Below are positions 1-8,087 of a DNA stretch of 64,000 nt, piece after piece (within the stretch, counting starts at the first letter, position 1; every line of letters starts with the position of its first letter). The DNA comes from Bacillus sp. AZ43 (GTDB lineage: Bacteria > Actinomycetota > Actinomycetes > Mycobacteriales > Geodermatophilaceae). A program made the translations under genes and the position numbers. Under the pieces are notes generated by a model. It saw nothing but the letters and a program-made list of their open reading frames with translations, was not told where the DNA came from and ran no database searches. The stretch lies in contig SPQJ01000002.1 of the NCBI GenBank assembly GCA_004570425.1, positions 1 to 64,000 on the forward strand. Direction: 5' to 3'.

Positions 1-37
1 GGCGTCGGCCGACCGGGCGCCGGGTGAGCCGGGCGCG

Positions 38-1684
38 ATGAGCGCCGAGCGGCGGGCGGGGCGGCCGGAGGTGCTCGCGGGGGTGAGCGAGTGGGCGGCG
101 CAGGAGCTGGTGGTGGCGCTGTCGATCAGCCGCGCCGCGGCCGAGGCGGAGCTGGCGCGGGCGCTGACGCTGGTGCACCGGCTGCCGGGGGTGCTGGCCG
201 CGTTGGAGGGCGGGGTGCTGCACGCCGGGCATCTGTGGCCGCTGCTGGAGCGGGTCGCGCCGGTGGCCGATGCCCGGGTGCGCCGGGAGCTGGAGCGGGA
301 CCTGCTCGCGTGGGTCGCGAGCCGGGACGTGACGACGCCGGCGCAGCTGGGCGCGAAGGTGCGCCGGGAGGTGCTGCGGCGGGACGCCGGCGCGGTGGCG
401 CGGGAGCTGGCGGCGGCGCTGCGGCGGCGGGGGATCAGCGCGCGGCCGGCCCGGGCGGAGGGGATGGCGGTGCTGGAGGCGCTGCTGACCGTGCCGGAGG
501 CCGAGGCGCTGCTGGATGCGCTGGGCCGCTACGCCGACGCCCTGGACGACGGCGAGGGCCCGGCGCGCACGCGGGGGCAGAAGATGGCCGACTGCCTGCT
601 GGACCTGGTGCTGCGCCCCGGGCAGACCGACCTGCCCGCCGTGCGCGCCCAGCTGACCCTGGTCGCTCCGGTGGCCACGGCGCTCGGCGGAGAGGCCCCC
701 GGTGAGGTCGGCGGCCGGCCGGTGCCGGCCGCCGTGGTCCGCGCCCTCGCCGACGCCCTCGACCTGCTCGACGAGCCCACCGCCGACGAGCCCACCGACG
801 CCCGGCCCCCCGCCGACGAGCCGACCGCCGAAGCCGATGAGCGGTGGTGGGCCGAGGTCGAGGCCCGGGCGCTGCGCGGCGAGTGGCGCGGCGCGGACGA
901 CCCGCCGCGGGAGGAGCTGGAGCGCTGGTGGGCCGAGGAGGCCCGCTGGGCCGACGAGGAAACCCTGCCCGGCCCCGCCGCGGACCTGTGCGACGACGAG
1001 CCGGCCGAGGATCTCGCGACCTGGTCGGCGGCCGACCGGGCGGTCGAGCAGGCCGGGGCGACGCTGCTGGAGCTGGACCGGCAGCTGTCCCGGGCCCGCA
1101 CCGCGGTCAGCCTGGCCCGGTGGGCCGAGGCCGCCGAGGACGAGGGCCGGGAACGCTCCCCCGCCGGCCGGCTGAGCGCCGCCCCCGACGCCATCACCGC
1201 GCTCACCACCGCCTCCCGGGCCCAGCGCGCCGCGCTGGCCGACCTGCTCGACCGCACCGCCGGCGGTGGGCTGGTCGACCGGCCCCGGATCGCGGTCACC
1301 GACGCCCTCACCGGCGCCCTGCTCGCCCTCACCGACGCCCCCGACCTCCGCCGACGCGCACGCGACGGCGACGGCCTGGGACCGCCCGGCGCCGGCCCCG
1401 GCTACCGGCCGAACGCCGCCCTCGACCGCCACGTGCGCGCCCGCGACCGGCGCTGCCGCTTCCCCGGCTGCCGCAACCGCGTGCCCACCCGCGGCGAGCT
1501 CGACCACCACGTCCCCTGGCCCGACGGCCCCACCACCGCAGGCAACCTCACCGGCTTCTGCACCACCGACCACCGCGGCAAGCACCAGGCCCCCGGCTGG
1601 CGCTACCGGCTGACCGGCAACGCCGTCCTCACCGTCACCACACCGAGCGGGCTTACCGCCACCTCCCACCCGCCGCCGTTCTGA
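38..1684 (+). CDS. DUF222/HNH endonuclease domain protein (13E12 repeat family)
   Basis: Member of the actinobacterial DUF222/HNH family, whose physiological role is unknown. The first ~240 residues form the helical Arg/Ala/Leu-rich DUF222 region. An acidic Asp/Glu/Pro/Thr linker follows at about 240-330. The HNH module is at about 462-516, with CRFPGC, an LDHH pair, the Asn of GNL and a final His in RGKH, so the nuclease residues look intact. A Thr/Pro-rich tail ends the protein, as usual for the family. The frame stays open to the left window edge, and relatives often have more residues before this point, so the true N-terminus may lie outside. There are no flanking repeats or transposase, so nothing marks it as mobile. 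Confidence 0.85.
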   Translation: MSAERRAGRPEVLAGVSEWAAQELVVALSISRAAAEAELARALTLVHRLPGVLAALEGGVLHAGHLWPLLERVAPVADARVRRELERDLLAWVASRDVTTPAQLGAKVRREVLRRDAGAVARELAAALRRRGISARPARAEGMAVLEALLTVPEAEALLDALGRYADALDDGEGPARTRGQKMADCLLDLVLRPGQTDLPAVRAQLTLVAPVATALGGEAPGEVGGRPVPAAVVRALADALDLLDEPTADEPTDARPPADEPTAEADERWWAEVEARALRGEWRGADDPPREELERWWAEEARWADEETLPGPAADLCDDEPAEDLATWSAADRAVEQAGATLLELDRQLSRARTAVSLARWAEAAEDEGRERSPAGRLSAAPDAITALTTASRAQRAALADLLDRTAGGGLVDRPRIAVTDALTGALLALTDAPDLRRRARDGDGLGPPGAGPGYRPNAALDRHVRARDRRCRFPGCRNRVPTRGELDHHVPWPDGPTTAGNLTGFCTTDHRGKHQAPGWRYRLTGNAVLTVTTPSGLTATSHPPPF

Positions 1685-1717
1685 CCTGCGTGGACGTCGA
1701 CAGGGCAGACTGGCGAC

Positions 1718-2335
1718 GTGGAGATCACCAGCGAGGCCCAGCTGCGCGAGCTGCTCGGCGAGCCTGCGCCGGCAGCCCTCGCCAAGGAGCGCACGTCGCT
1801 CCACGACCTCGACCGGGAGTGGCTGGCAGCGTCGCCGTTCTGCCTGGTCGCGACCAGCGCCGCGGACGGCAGCTGCGACGTCTCCCCCAAGGGCGATCCG
1901 CCCGGGTTCACGCTCGTGCTCGACGAGCGGACGATCGCGCTGCCCGAGCGGTCGGGCAACCGGCGGGCCGACGGCTACCGCAACATCCTGGCCAACCCGC
2001 ACGTCGGGCTGATCTACCTGCTGCCCGGGCGCACCGACACGCTGCGGATCAACGGCCGGGCGCGCCTGGTCACCGATGCCGGACTGCTCGACCGCATGGT
2101 GGTGAAGGGGCACCGCCCGGTGCTCGCCGTCGTCGTCGAGATCGAGCAGGTCTTCCACCACTGCGGCAAGGCGTTCCTGCGCTCCGGGTTGTGGGACGTC
2201 GACAGCTGGACGCCCGACGCCGTGCCGTCACGGGCCCGGATCGCCCACGCGCTGGAGCGGCGGGACCAGCGGCTCGAGGACGTCGAGCGCTACTACGGCG
2301 AGCAGTACGCCGCCGGCCTGTACCCGGCGTCCTAG
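1718..2335 (+). CDS. Pyridoxamine 5'-phosphate oxidase (PPOX) family flavoprotein
   Basis: A 205-residue protein of the PPOX split-barrel flavoprotein class, probably cytoplasmic and FMN-binding. The conserved strand pattern is visible at about 45-140: FCLVATSAADGSCDVSPKG, then ALPERSGNRRADGYRNIL and VGLIYLLPG, as in the MSMEG_1061-like subfamily. Its substrate is unknown; relatives bind FMN or F420. The GTG start is chosen because a CAGACT element (1706-1711) lies 6 bases upstream, fitting a leaderless message. Its stop codon interlocks with that of the convergent serine hydrolase through a shared CTAG. Confidence 0.85.
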   Translation: MEITSEAQLRELLGEPAPAALAKERTSLHDLDREWLAASPFCLVATSAADGSCDVSPKGDPPGFTLVLDERTIALPERSGNRRADGYRNILANPHVGLIYLLPGRTDTLRINGRARLVTDAGLLDRMVVKGHRPVLAVVVEIEQVFHHCGKAFLRSGLWDVDSWTPDAVPSRARIAHALERRDQRLEDVERYYGEQYAAGLYPAS

Positions 2336-3654
2336 CGCCAGCCGCTCTCGTCCACACCGCCGGGAACCGGCGCCTCCGGGTCGTACGGCGTCCGCGTGAG
2401 GATGAACGTGCCGAGGTCCAGGTGGTCGTCGGCGAACCGCAGGCGCTCGCCGGCGTAGTACCCGTCCAGCCCGCGCCAGCTGCCGTCGTCCTGGCGGGCG
2501 AACCGGCTGGCCCGGCCGGTGCGACCGGGCATCGGCCCGAGGTGCAGCAGCCCGTCGCCGACGGCGCGCAGCAGCAGCGGTGACGGCCCCCAGAACCACA
2601 CGCCCAGCGCGTCCAGGGACACCGGCGGCGGCGAGGGCCGCCACACCTCCACGACCCTCGGCTCGGCAGCGCGCAGGTCGGACAGCAGGCCGGGGACCAC
2701 CGCGTCGAGCCCGGCCGTCGTGTTCGCCAGCGACACCGCCCCGGTCTGCTCCTCCCGGTCGACGAACACCCCGGCCAGGAAGCCGGGCATCGACCCGCCG
2801 TGCCCGACCAGCGTGCGGCCGTCCACGCGCAGCACCTGGACGCCGAGCCCGTAGGACGACCACCCCGGGGCCGAGGAGTCGACGCCGGCCGGCACCGTCA
2901 TCTCCTCGAGCGTGTCGGGGGAGAGGACGTCGCCGGTGTCGCCGAGCAGGAAGGCGGCGAACCGGCCGAGGTCCTCCAGCGTCGCCCACAGCTGGCCGGC
3001 CGCGGCCATCACGCCGGCGTGGTGCTCGGGCTCGGGCAGGACCACGTCGGCCCAGGGGTGCACGGCGGTGCCGGCCGCCGCGGGCGCGACCGGGCGCGGC
3101 GTCGTCCGCGCCATGCCCAGCGGGGCGAGCACCTCCGCGGTGACGACGTCGTCCCAGGATGCCCCGCGCGCCCGGGCGACCAGCTCGCCGAGCAGGCCGA
3201 AGCCGAGGTTGGAGTAGTGGAAGCGCCGGGCGGCCCCGAGGACGACGTCGTCGGCGCCGAGGCCCAGGTCCTCCAGCGAGCCGCCGGGCGTGCGCTCCCA
3301 CCAGCCGCCCGGGCTCTCGGCCGAGGCGCCGGCGAGGTGCGAGAGCAGCTGCCCGATCGTGCGGTCGCCGAACGGGGTGCCGGGCAGGTGCCGGTCGAGC
3401 GGGTCGTCGAGCCCGAGGCGACCCTCGTCGCGCAGCCGCAGCACGGCCACCGCGGTCACGGTCTTGCTGATCGAGCCGAGGCGGTACTGGACGTCGGTGT
3501 GCGGCTCGGGAACGTCCCCCCGTCCGGCCGACCAGGCCAGCCCGCCGTCCCGGACGACGCCGGCGACCAGGCTGGGTGCCCGGCCGTCCCGCTGCGCGCG
3601 GGCGGTGCGCGCCAGGAGGATGCGGGCGGTACTGGGCAGGACGGGCTCGGGCAT
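2332..3654 (-). CDS. Class C beta-lactamase-like serine hydrolase
   Basis: A 440-residue member of the beta-lactamase/DD-peptidase-like serine hydrolase family. The nucleophile motif S-I-S-K is at 61-64 and the Y-S-N motif at 147-149; a GHGG segment near residue 280 is the expected third motif. A C-terminal beta-rich region follows the catalytic domain. No signal peptide is evident, so a cytoplasmic esterase or peptidase role is more likely than antibiotic resistance. Substrate is unknown. A TACGGT element 7 bases before the ATG suggests leaderless initiation. The gene converges on the PPOX gene with a 4-base overlap. Confidence 0.85.
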   Translation of the reverse strand: MPEPVLPSTARILLARTARAQRDGRAPSLVAGVVRDGGLAWSAGRGDVPEPHTDVQYRLGSISKTVTAVAVLRLRDEGRLGLDDPLDRHLPGTPFGDRTIGQLLSHLAGASAESPGGWWERTPGGSLEDLGLGADDVVLGAARRFHYSNLGFGLLGELVARARGASWDDVVTAEVLAPLGMARTTPRPVAPAAAGTAVHPWADVVLPEPEHHAGVMAAAGQLWATLEDLGRFAAFLLGDTGDVLSPDTLEEMTVPAGVDSSAPGWSSYGLGVQVLRVDGRTLVGHGGSMPGFLAGVFVDREEQTGAVSLANTTAGLDAVVPGLLSDLRAAEPRVVEVWRPSPPPVSLDALGVWFWGPSPLLLRAVGDGLLHLGPMPGRTGRASRFARQDDGSWRGLDGYYAGERLRFADDHLDLGTFILTRTPYDPEAPVPGGVDESGWR

Positions 3655-3661
3655 GACGGGG

Positions 3662-3667
3662 ACCGTA
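3662..3667 (-). promoter_or_regulatory. TACGGT -10 element, leaderless start of serine hydrolase
   Basis: TACGGT on the minus strand ends 7 bases before the ATG at 3654, which puts the predicted transcription start at the start codon. No Shine-Dalgarno-like sequence intervenes. Confidence 0.5.
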
Positions 3668-3682
3668 GCGAGCCGCGCCAGG

Positions 3683-4006
3683 TCAGGCGGCGACGGCCTC
3701 GCTGCTGGGCAGCGCGCCCGTGCGGGTGGCCCGGCGCTCGAACCAGATGGTGGCCAGCGGCGGGACGGACGCCACGAGGGCGAGCAGCGTCGTCCCGGCC
3801 GACCAGCGCAGCACCCGGGCGGCGACCAGGGCGACGACCACGTAGGCGACGAAGATGCCGCCGTGGATCGGGCCGAAGATCTTCACGCCGAGCTCGGTGG
3901 TCTCCGGCACGTACTTGATGAACATGCCGATCAGCAGGCCCACCCAGGAGAAGGCCTCGGCGACGGCGACGACGCGGAACGCGGTGGCGACGGTACGGGG
4001 AGTCAC
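3683..4006 (-). CDS. DUF3817 family integral membrane protein
   Basis: A 107-residue membrane protein matching the DUF3817 pattern: an early helix with EAFSWVGLLIGMFIKY, then FGPIHGGIFVAYVVVALVAA, and a third hydrophobic segment around 70-90. The central G-P-I-H-G segment is the family hallmark. Function is unknown. The GTG start overlaps the stop of the upstream ASCH-like gene by 4 bases (GTGA), so the two are probably co-transcribed and translationally coupled. Confidence 0.85.
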   Translation of the reverse strand: MTPRTVATAFRVVAVAEAFSWVGLLIGMFIKYVPETTELGVKIFGPIHGGIFVAYVVVALVAARVLRWSAGTTLLALVASVPPLATIWFERRATRTGALPSSEAVAA

Positions 4007-4602
4007 GTCCCGATCCTCCCCGAGCGATCAGCCCAGGTAGGCACGCCCCCGGGTGAGATTTCATACCCCACCGGCAGGCTGACGGTCAGCCCGAGCTCCT
4101 TGAGCTTCCGGACGTCGCGCTTGAACGGCAGGGTCTCCCGCCCCAGGGACGCCGCCAGGTCCGGCGCCCGGACGCCGGGACGCTCGGCGATCAGGCGCAG
4201 CACCGTGCGGGTCCACGGGGCGGTCGCCGCGGCGTCCGGCCGGTCGAGCCGCGCGTCGATCGCCCGCCGGTCGTCGTCGGACAGCGCCGCCTCCTCGCGC
4301 AGGGCGACGCGAGGGTCGGGACCGGCGAACGAGACGGACATCCGGTAGACGTGCGCCCCGTCCCGCCGGTCCACCAGGCGCCGGAGCTCGGCCAGCGACC
4401 GGACGCCGGCCCGCGCCGCGTCGTCCTCGGTGAGCGTCTCCGGGTCGATCTCGTCGACCGTGTCGATCCGGATTACACCCGCCGTCGTCCGTTGGGTGCT
4501 GCCCGGGCGCATCCGCGGCCGGTCCCAGCGGCGGAAGGCGAGCGTGACGGACCCTGACGCGATCCCCGCGGCGGTGGCCGGACTGATCAGCACGGCGAGC
4601 AT
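4003..4602 (-). CDS. ASCH-like domain protein with C-terminal winged-helix region
   Basis: A 199-residue protein in two parts. Residues ~1-115 resemble an ASCH/PUA-like fold: a FRRW-x-RP-x-MRPGS stretch followed by a beta strand [10 protein letters not shown], then AGVRSLAEL and [14 protein letters not shown]. Such domains are associated with RNA or modified-base binding. Residues ~128-199 resemble a winged helix: [31 protein letters not shown] and a GYEISPGG wing. It is upstream of and overlaps the DUF3817 gene and diverges from a small unknown gene starting only 18 bases away. The family call rests on pattern recognition; a nucleic-acid-binding role is inference. Confidence 0.65.
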   Translation of the reverse strand: MLAVLISPATAAGIASGSVTLAFRRWDRPRMRPGSTQRTTAGVIRIDTVDEIDPETLTEDDAARAGVRSLAELRRLVDRRDGAHVYRMSVSFAGPDPRVALREEAALSDDDRRAIDARLDRPDAAATAPWTRTVLRLIAERPGVRAPDLAASLGRETLPFKRDVRKLKELGLTVSLPVGYEISPGGVPTWADRSGRIGT

Positions 4603-4620
4603 GGTGACAGGGTCGGGGAC

Positions 4621-4863
4621 GTGCGGGCACTGGCGCGGCGGGAGTTCTGCCTAGTGCTGCTGCGGCGGATGGCCGACGTCCGTCCCGACCTGGTGGCCGA
4701 GGCCCTCCCCCGGCTGGGCGCCACCCGCGCCGAGGCGCACGCGGCGCACACCCGCTGGCAGGCGCTCCACCACGCCCGCCGCGCGCCGAGCGGGCTGGCG
4801 CTGCGGACCGCCGTCCTGGGGCCAAGCCTGCCGGGTGCGGTCGCGTGGACCCGGGCGTGGTGA
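4621..4863 (+). CDS. Small conserved hypothetical protein
   Basis: An 80-residue, Arg/Ala/Leu-rich protein I do not recognise. It looks like an all-helical basic protein with no membrane span or signal. It starts with GTG after a G-rich stretch (GGGTCGGGGAC) that could serve as ribosome-binding site, and ends in front of a long hairpin. Codon use is as G/C-biased as its neighbours. It diverges from the ASCH-like gene, so the two may share a control region. It is supported by compact placement rather than recognised homology. Confidence 0.5.
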   Translation: MRALARREFCLVLLRRMADVRPDLVAEALPRLGATRAEAHAAHTRWQALHHARRAPSGLALRTAVLGPSLPGAVAWTRAW

Positions 4864-4876
4864 CCCGGTGGGCTGG

Positions 4877-4925
4877 CCCCGTCCAGAGGCTCGCGGCGAG
4901 CTTGCGAGCCGTGAGGGGGACGGGG
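4877..4925. terminator. Nested long hairpin, bidirectional terminator
   Basis: Outer arms CCCCGTCC (4877-4884) and GGACGGGG (4918-4925) enclose inner arms GGCTCGC (4888-4894) and GCGAGCC (4904-4910). The + strand continues with TCCTTTCT. It sits between the convergent ends of the small gene at 4621 and the NlpC/P60 gene. Confidence 0.65.
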
Positions 4926-4932
4926 TCCTTTC

Positions 4933-5985
4933 TCAGGCCGCGATGCGACGGGCGCCGCTGAAGCCGCTCATAATCGGCGCGACCTTGACCACGTCGCCCG
5001 ACGTGGGCGCGTGCACCATCTGGCCGTTGCCGATGTAGATGCCCACGTGGCTCACCGGGCTGTAGAAGAACACCAGGTCGCCGGGCTGCAGCTGGTCGCG
5101 GGAGACCGGCTGGCCCATCTGCGACTGCAGCCGGCTGGAGTGCGGCAGCTTGATGCCGGCGGCACGGAACGCGTAGGCGGTCAGGCCCGAGCAGTCGTAG
5201 GCGTTCGGCCCTCCGGCGGCCCAGACGTAGGGCTTGCCCCGCTGCGCCATCGCGGTGTCGATCGCGATCTGCGCGGCCGCGCTGTCGGCCACGACCGGAC
5301 CGGCCGGGGCGGCAGGCTCGCGGTCGGCGCGGCTGGCGCGGTCACTCCGGTCGTGGCCCGCGACGGCCGCCTGCTGCTCCTGCGCGCTGAGCTGGGCGAA
5401 GTCGGCACGGTAGCGGTCGACCTCGGCCTGCAGGGTGGCCTGCTGGGCGGCGACGGAGTCGTAGGTGGCCTGCGCCTCGGCGGCGGCCTGCTGCGCGGTG
5501 GCCTGCGCCTGGGCGGCCGCGGCGCTGGCCGCGGCGGCGCGCTCGAGGATCCCGCTCTGGTGGCCGGCGACCAGCTGCAGCGTGGACATGCGGTCGACGA
5601 ACGCGTCGGCGGACTCGCTGGTGAGCAGCGCCTGGAACGAGCCGAGGCCCTCGCCGGTGTAGGCCGTGCGGGCCAGTCCGCGCACCTGCGCCTGGGCGGC
5701 GGCGAGGTCGGCGGTGGCCTGCTCCATCACGGCGATGGCCGCCTTGGCCGCCTCCTGCTGCTCGGCCAGCGCGGCCCGCGCGTCGTTGAACTGCTCGGTG
5801 ATGACCTCGAGCTCGTGCCCGCGGGCGGCGAGGAGCTCCGCGGCCTCCCCGGAGCTGGCCGGCGCGGCCTGCGCGGGGGCGATGACGAAGAGGCTGCCCG
5901 CCACGGCGAGGAGCGCGATCGCGCCGCGGACCAGCGCCGGGCGGCGGGACGACGTGCGGGCGGCACGGCCGAGGGGGAACGCCAT
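4933..5985 (-). CDS. Secreted NlpC/P60 (C40) peptidoglycan endopeptidase with coiled-coil N-terminus
   Basis: A 350-residue cell-wall hydrolase of the RipA-like architecture. A Sec signal peptide (basic start, hydrophobic core ~20-38, cleavage near APAQA-AP) is followed by a long Ala/Gln/Glu coiled coil (~45-215), a short linker, and an NlpC/P60 domain. Catalytic residues are visible: C265 in DCSG, H313 in SPVSHVGIY and H325 in MVHAP. The enzyme is expected to cut within the stem peptide during cell separation. The coiled coil probably keeps the enzyme in check, as known for RipA-type proteins. A paralogue lies at 51757-52773. A promoter is proposed about 105 bases upstream. Confidence 0.93.
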   Translation of the reverse strand: MAFPLGRAARTSSRRPALVRGAIALLAVAGSLFVIAPAQAAPASSGEAAELLAARGHELEVITEQFNDARAALAEQQEAAKAAIAVMEQATADLAAAQAQVRGLARTAYTGEGLGSFQALLTSESADAFVDRMSTLQLVAGHQSGILERAAAASAAAAQAQATAQQAAAEAQATYDSVAAQQATLQAEVDRYRADFAQLSAQEQQAAVAGHDRSDRASRADREPAAPAGPVVADSAAAQIAIDTAMAQRGKPYVWAAGGPNAYDCSGLTAYAFRAAGIKLPHSSRLQSQMGQPVSRDQLQPGDLVFFYSPVSHVGIYIGNGQMVHAPTSGDVVKVAPIMSGFSGARRIAA

Positions 5986-6280
5986 GATGCGGCGGCTCTC
6001 CGTTTCTTCGTCTCTGCTGCGATGTCACCGCGGACGCGGGGTCCGGACGGGCGGCTCGCTCGGTCACTGAGCGCCGCTGCGGACACACAGACCGTAAGAG
6101 CCGTGACCCACCCGTGACAATGACAAAGATGTTTTTTGTTTGCTCCTCCAGTTCAGCGGGCAGGAGAGATCGCTGCCGTCGCACCGCTCGTCACACGAGC
6201 CCCACGCGCACCGCGTGATCACCGCCCCGTCTGACCGGGGATGCGTTTCGGGCGACGCCTCCCGGACCAGTACCGACGGC
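5986..6280. other. Intergenic region between divergent NlpC/P60 and lipoprotein genes
   Basis: A 295-base spacer. Its left two-thirds should be the 5' leader of the NlpC/P60 mRNA. An AT-rich island at 6115-6145 (TGACAATGACAAAG, then a T-run) stands out from the surrounding GC. I looked for a c-di-AMP riboswitch core and did not find a convincing one. Confidence 0.5.
6091..6120 (-). promoter_or_regulatory. Candidate promoter of NlpC/P60 gene with CCGTGAC direct repeats
   Basis: On the minus strand TTGTCA (6115-6120) and TACGGT (6091-6096) are 18 bases apart, a good -35/-10 match. Between them, on the + strand, CCGTGAC occurs twice (6101-6107 and 6112-6118), an 11-base period. One-turn direct repeats suggest a response-regulator site; MtrA is a candidate because it controls cell-wall hydrolase genes in actinobacteria, but this is inference. 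Confidence 0.45.
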
Positions 6281-6466
6281 ATGGATCTGAAGCGGCCGCT
6301 CCTCGTGCTCGCCCTCGCCGGCTCGCTGGTCGCCTGCGGCGACAACACCGACCTCGAACGAGGCGAGACCAACTGCGACTCCAGCGGCCAGGACGCCGCC
6401 AACCCGCACGACGCCAGCTGCGAGGAGACCGGGACGCCGGACGGCAACGACGAGGGCGACGACTGA
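6281..6466 (+). CDS. Small acidic lipoprotein
   Basis: A 61-residue protein with a lipoprotein signal: MDLKRP, hydrophobic LLVLALAGS, then the lipobox LVAC with the modified Cys at residue 19. The mature part is short, acidic and apparently disordered, with two further Cys (NC and SC) and an Asp/Glu-rich C-terminus. Upstream in-frame codons lack signal-peptide character, so the internal ATG at 6281 is taken as the start. It would be tethered to the outer face of the membrane. Function is unknown. Confidence 0.65.
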   Translation: MDLKRPLLVLALAGSLVACGDNTDLERGETNCDSSGQDAANPHDASCEETGTPDGNDEGDD

Positions 6467-6496
6467 CCCGGCCCCCCGCGCGGCCCTGACCGGCGA

Positions 6497-6502
6497 TACC
6501 GT
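6497..6502 (+). promoter_or_regulatory. TACCGT -10 element, leaderless start of FAD oxidoreductase
   Basis: TACCGT ends 6 bases before the GTG at 6509, placing the predicted transcript start at the start codon. Confidence 0.5.
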
Positions 6503-6508
6503 CCGCCG

Positions 6509-8071
6509 GTGACGCAGACCAGGTACGACGTCGTCGTCGTCGGCGGTGGCCACAACGGCCTCGTGGCGGCGGCCTACCTCGCCCGGGCCGGCCGCTCGGT
6601 CCTCGTGCTGGAACGGCTGCCCCAGGTCGGGGGAGCGGCGGTCAGCCAGCAGGTCTTCGAGGGCGTCGACGTCCGGCTCTCCGCCTACTCCTACCTGGTG
6701 AGCCTGCTGCCCGACCGCATCGTCGACGACCTGGGTCTCGACGTCCGGCTCGCCGACCGGTCGGTGGCCTCCTACACCGCCGCCGTCCGGGACGGGCGGT
6801 CGACGGGCCTGCTCGTCGAGCGCGACGAGGGCCCCGCCACGGCGACGTCCTTCCACCAGCTGACCGGGTCCGACGCCGAGTTCGCCGGCTGGCAGCGCTT
6901 CTACGGCCGGCTGGCGACGCTGGCCGAGGACCTGGCCCCCACCCTCACCGAACCGCTGCTCTCGCCCGACGACCTCGCCGGACGGCTCCGCGACGCCGAG
7001 CTCTGGCACGACCTCCGGGAGCGGCCCCTCGCCGACGTCGTCGCCGACCACCTCGCCGACGACGTCGTCCGCGGCATCGCGCTCACCGACGGGCTGATCG
7101 GCACCTTCGCCGACGTGCACGCCGACGACGGCCTGGCGGGCCGGTGCTTCCTCTACCACCTGGTGGGCAACGGGACCGGCCGCTGGCGGGTGCCCGTCGG
7201 GGGCATGGGCGCGGTCAGCGGCGCCATCGCCGCGGCCGCCCGCCGGGGCGGCGCCGAGTTGGTCACGCGGGCCACGGTCACCGCGCTGGAGCCGGCCGCG
7301 GACCGGGTGACGGTGCACTGGACCGACGACGCCGGCGGCACGCAGGCGGTCGACGCCGGCCACGTCGTCTCCGGGGCCGCGCCGACCGTGCTCGCCGAGC
7401 TCACCGGCACCGACCCCGGCCCGCGGCCGTCGGGCTCGCAGCTCAAGGTCAACATGGTGCTCGCCCGGCTCCCCCGGCTCCGGTCGGGGGCCGACCCGGC
7501 GACCGCCTTCGCCGGCACCTTCCACGTCGACGAGGCGGCGGCCCAGATCGACGCGGCGTACGCGCAGGCGGCGGCCGGGCGGCTGCCCGACGTGATCCCG
7601 TTCGAGGTGTACTGCCACTCGCTCAGCGACCCCTCGATCCTGGGCCCCGCCGAGCGCGCCACCGGCCACCACACCCTGACCCTCTTCGGGCTGCACACGC
7701 CCGCCGAGCTCTACCGCGCGGACCCCGTCGGCACCCGCCGTGAGGCGGTCCGGCGGGTCGTCGCCCAGCTCGACGCGCACCTCGAGGAGCCCCTGCTGGA
7801 CTGCCTGGCCCGCGACGCCGCCGGGGAGCCGTGCCTGCAGGCCGCCTCGCCGCTCGACGTCGAGGCCTCCCTCGCGATGCCGGGCGGGCACATCTTCCAC
7901 GGCGACCTGGCCTGGCCGGTCGCCACGACGCCGGAGGAGGCGGGGACGTGGGGGGTCACCACCGAGCACCCGCGCATCGTGGCGGCGTCGTCGGGAGGGA
8001 CCGTGCGGGGCGGCGCGGTGAGCGGCCTGGGCGGGTACGCCGCCGCCCGGCACCTGCTGGACCCCCGCTGA
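6509..8071 (+). CDS. Phytoene desaturase-like NAD(P)/FAD-dependent oxidoreductase
   Basis: A 520-residue flavoprotein of the phytoene desaturase/amine oxidase superfamily (PYROXD2-like branch). The Rossmann dinucleotide motif VVVGGGHNGLVAAAYLARAG is at ~9-28, followed by an acidic end strand (LVLERL). The second FAD-contact region is at the C-terminus (GGTVRGGAVSGLGGYAAARHL). No other carotenoid genes are nearby, so a carotenoid substrate cannot be claimed. It is followed after 16 bases by the BrkB gene, which may be co-transcribed. Confidence 0.85.
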   Translation: MTQTRYDVVVVGGGHNGLVAAAYLARAGRSVLVLERLPQVGGAAVSQQVFEGVDVRLSAYSYLVSLLPDRIVDDLGLDVRLADRSVASYTAAVRDGRSTGLLVERDEGPATATSFHQLTGSDAEFAGWQRFYGRLATLAEDLAPTLTEPLLSPDDLAGRLRDAELWHDLRERPLADVVADHLADDVVRGIALTDGLIGTFADVHADDGLAGRCFLYHLVGNGTGRWRVPVGGMGAVSGAIAAAARRGGAELVTRATVTALEPAADRVTVHWTDDAGGTQAVDAGHVVSGAAPTVLAELTGTDPGPRPSGSQLKVNMVLARLPRLRSGADPATAFAGTFHVDEAAAQIDAAYAQAAAGRLPDVIPFEVYCHSLSDPSILGPAERATGHHTLTLFGLHTPAELYRADPVGTRREAVRRVVAQLDAHLEEPLLDCLARDAAGEPCLQAASPLDVEASLAMPGGHIFHGDLAWPVATTPEEAGTWGVTTEHPRIVAASSGGTVRGGAVSGLGGYAAARHLLDPR

Positions 8072-8087
8072 CTCCGGACCGGCCCCG

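Noticed and set aside
38-1684. DUF222/HNH gene as a mobile homing element
   Set aside because: No flanking repeats, intron, transposase or target duplication; the family is abundant in actinobacterial chromosomes.
5986-6140. c-di-AMP (ydaO) riboswitch upstream of the NlpC/P60 gene
   Set aside because: Such switches often precede wall hydrolase genes in actinobacteria, but I could not find the conserved core here or upstream of the paralogue at 52773.
6140-6280. In-frame N-terminal extension of the small lipoprotein
   Set aside because: It would bury the signal peptide and lipobox inside the protein; the ATG at 6281 gives a proper lipoprotein signal.
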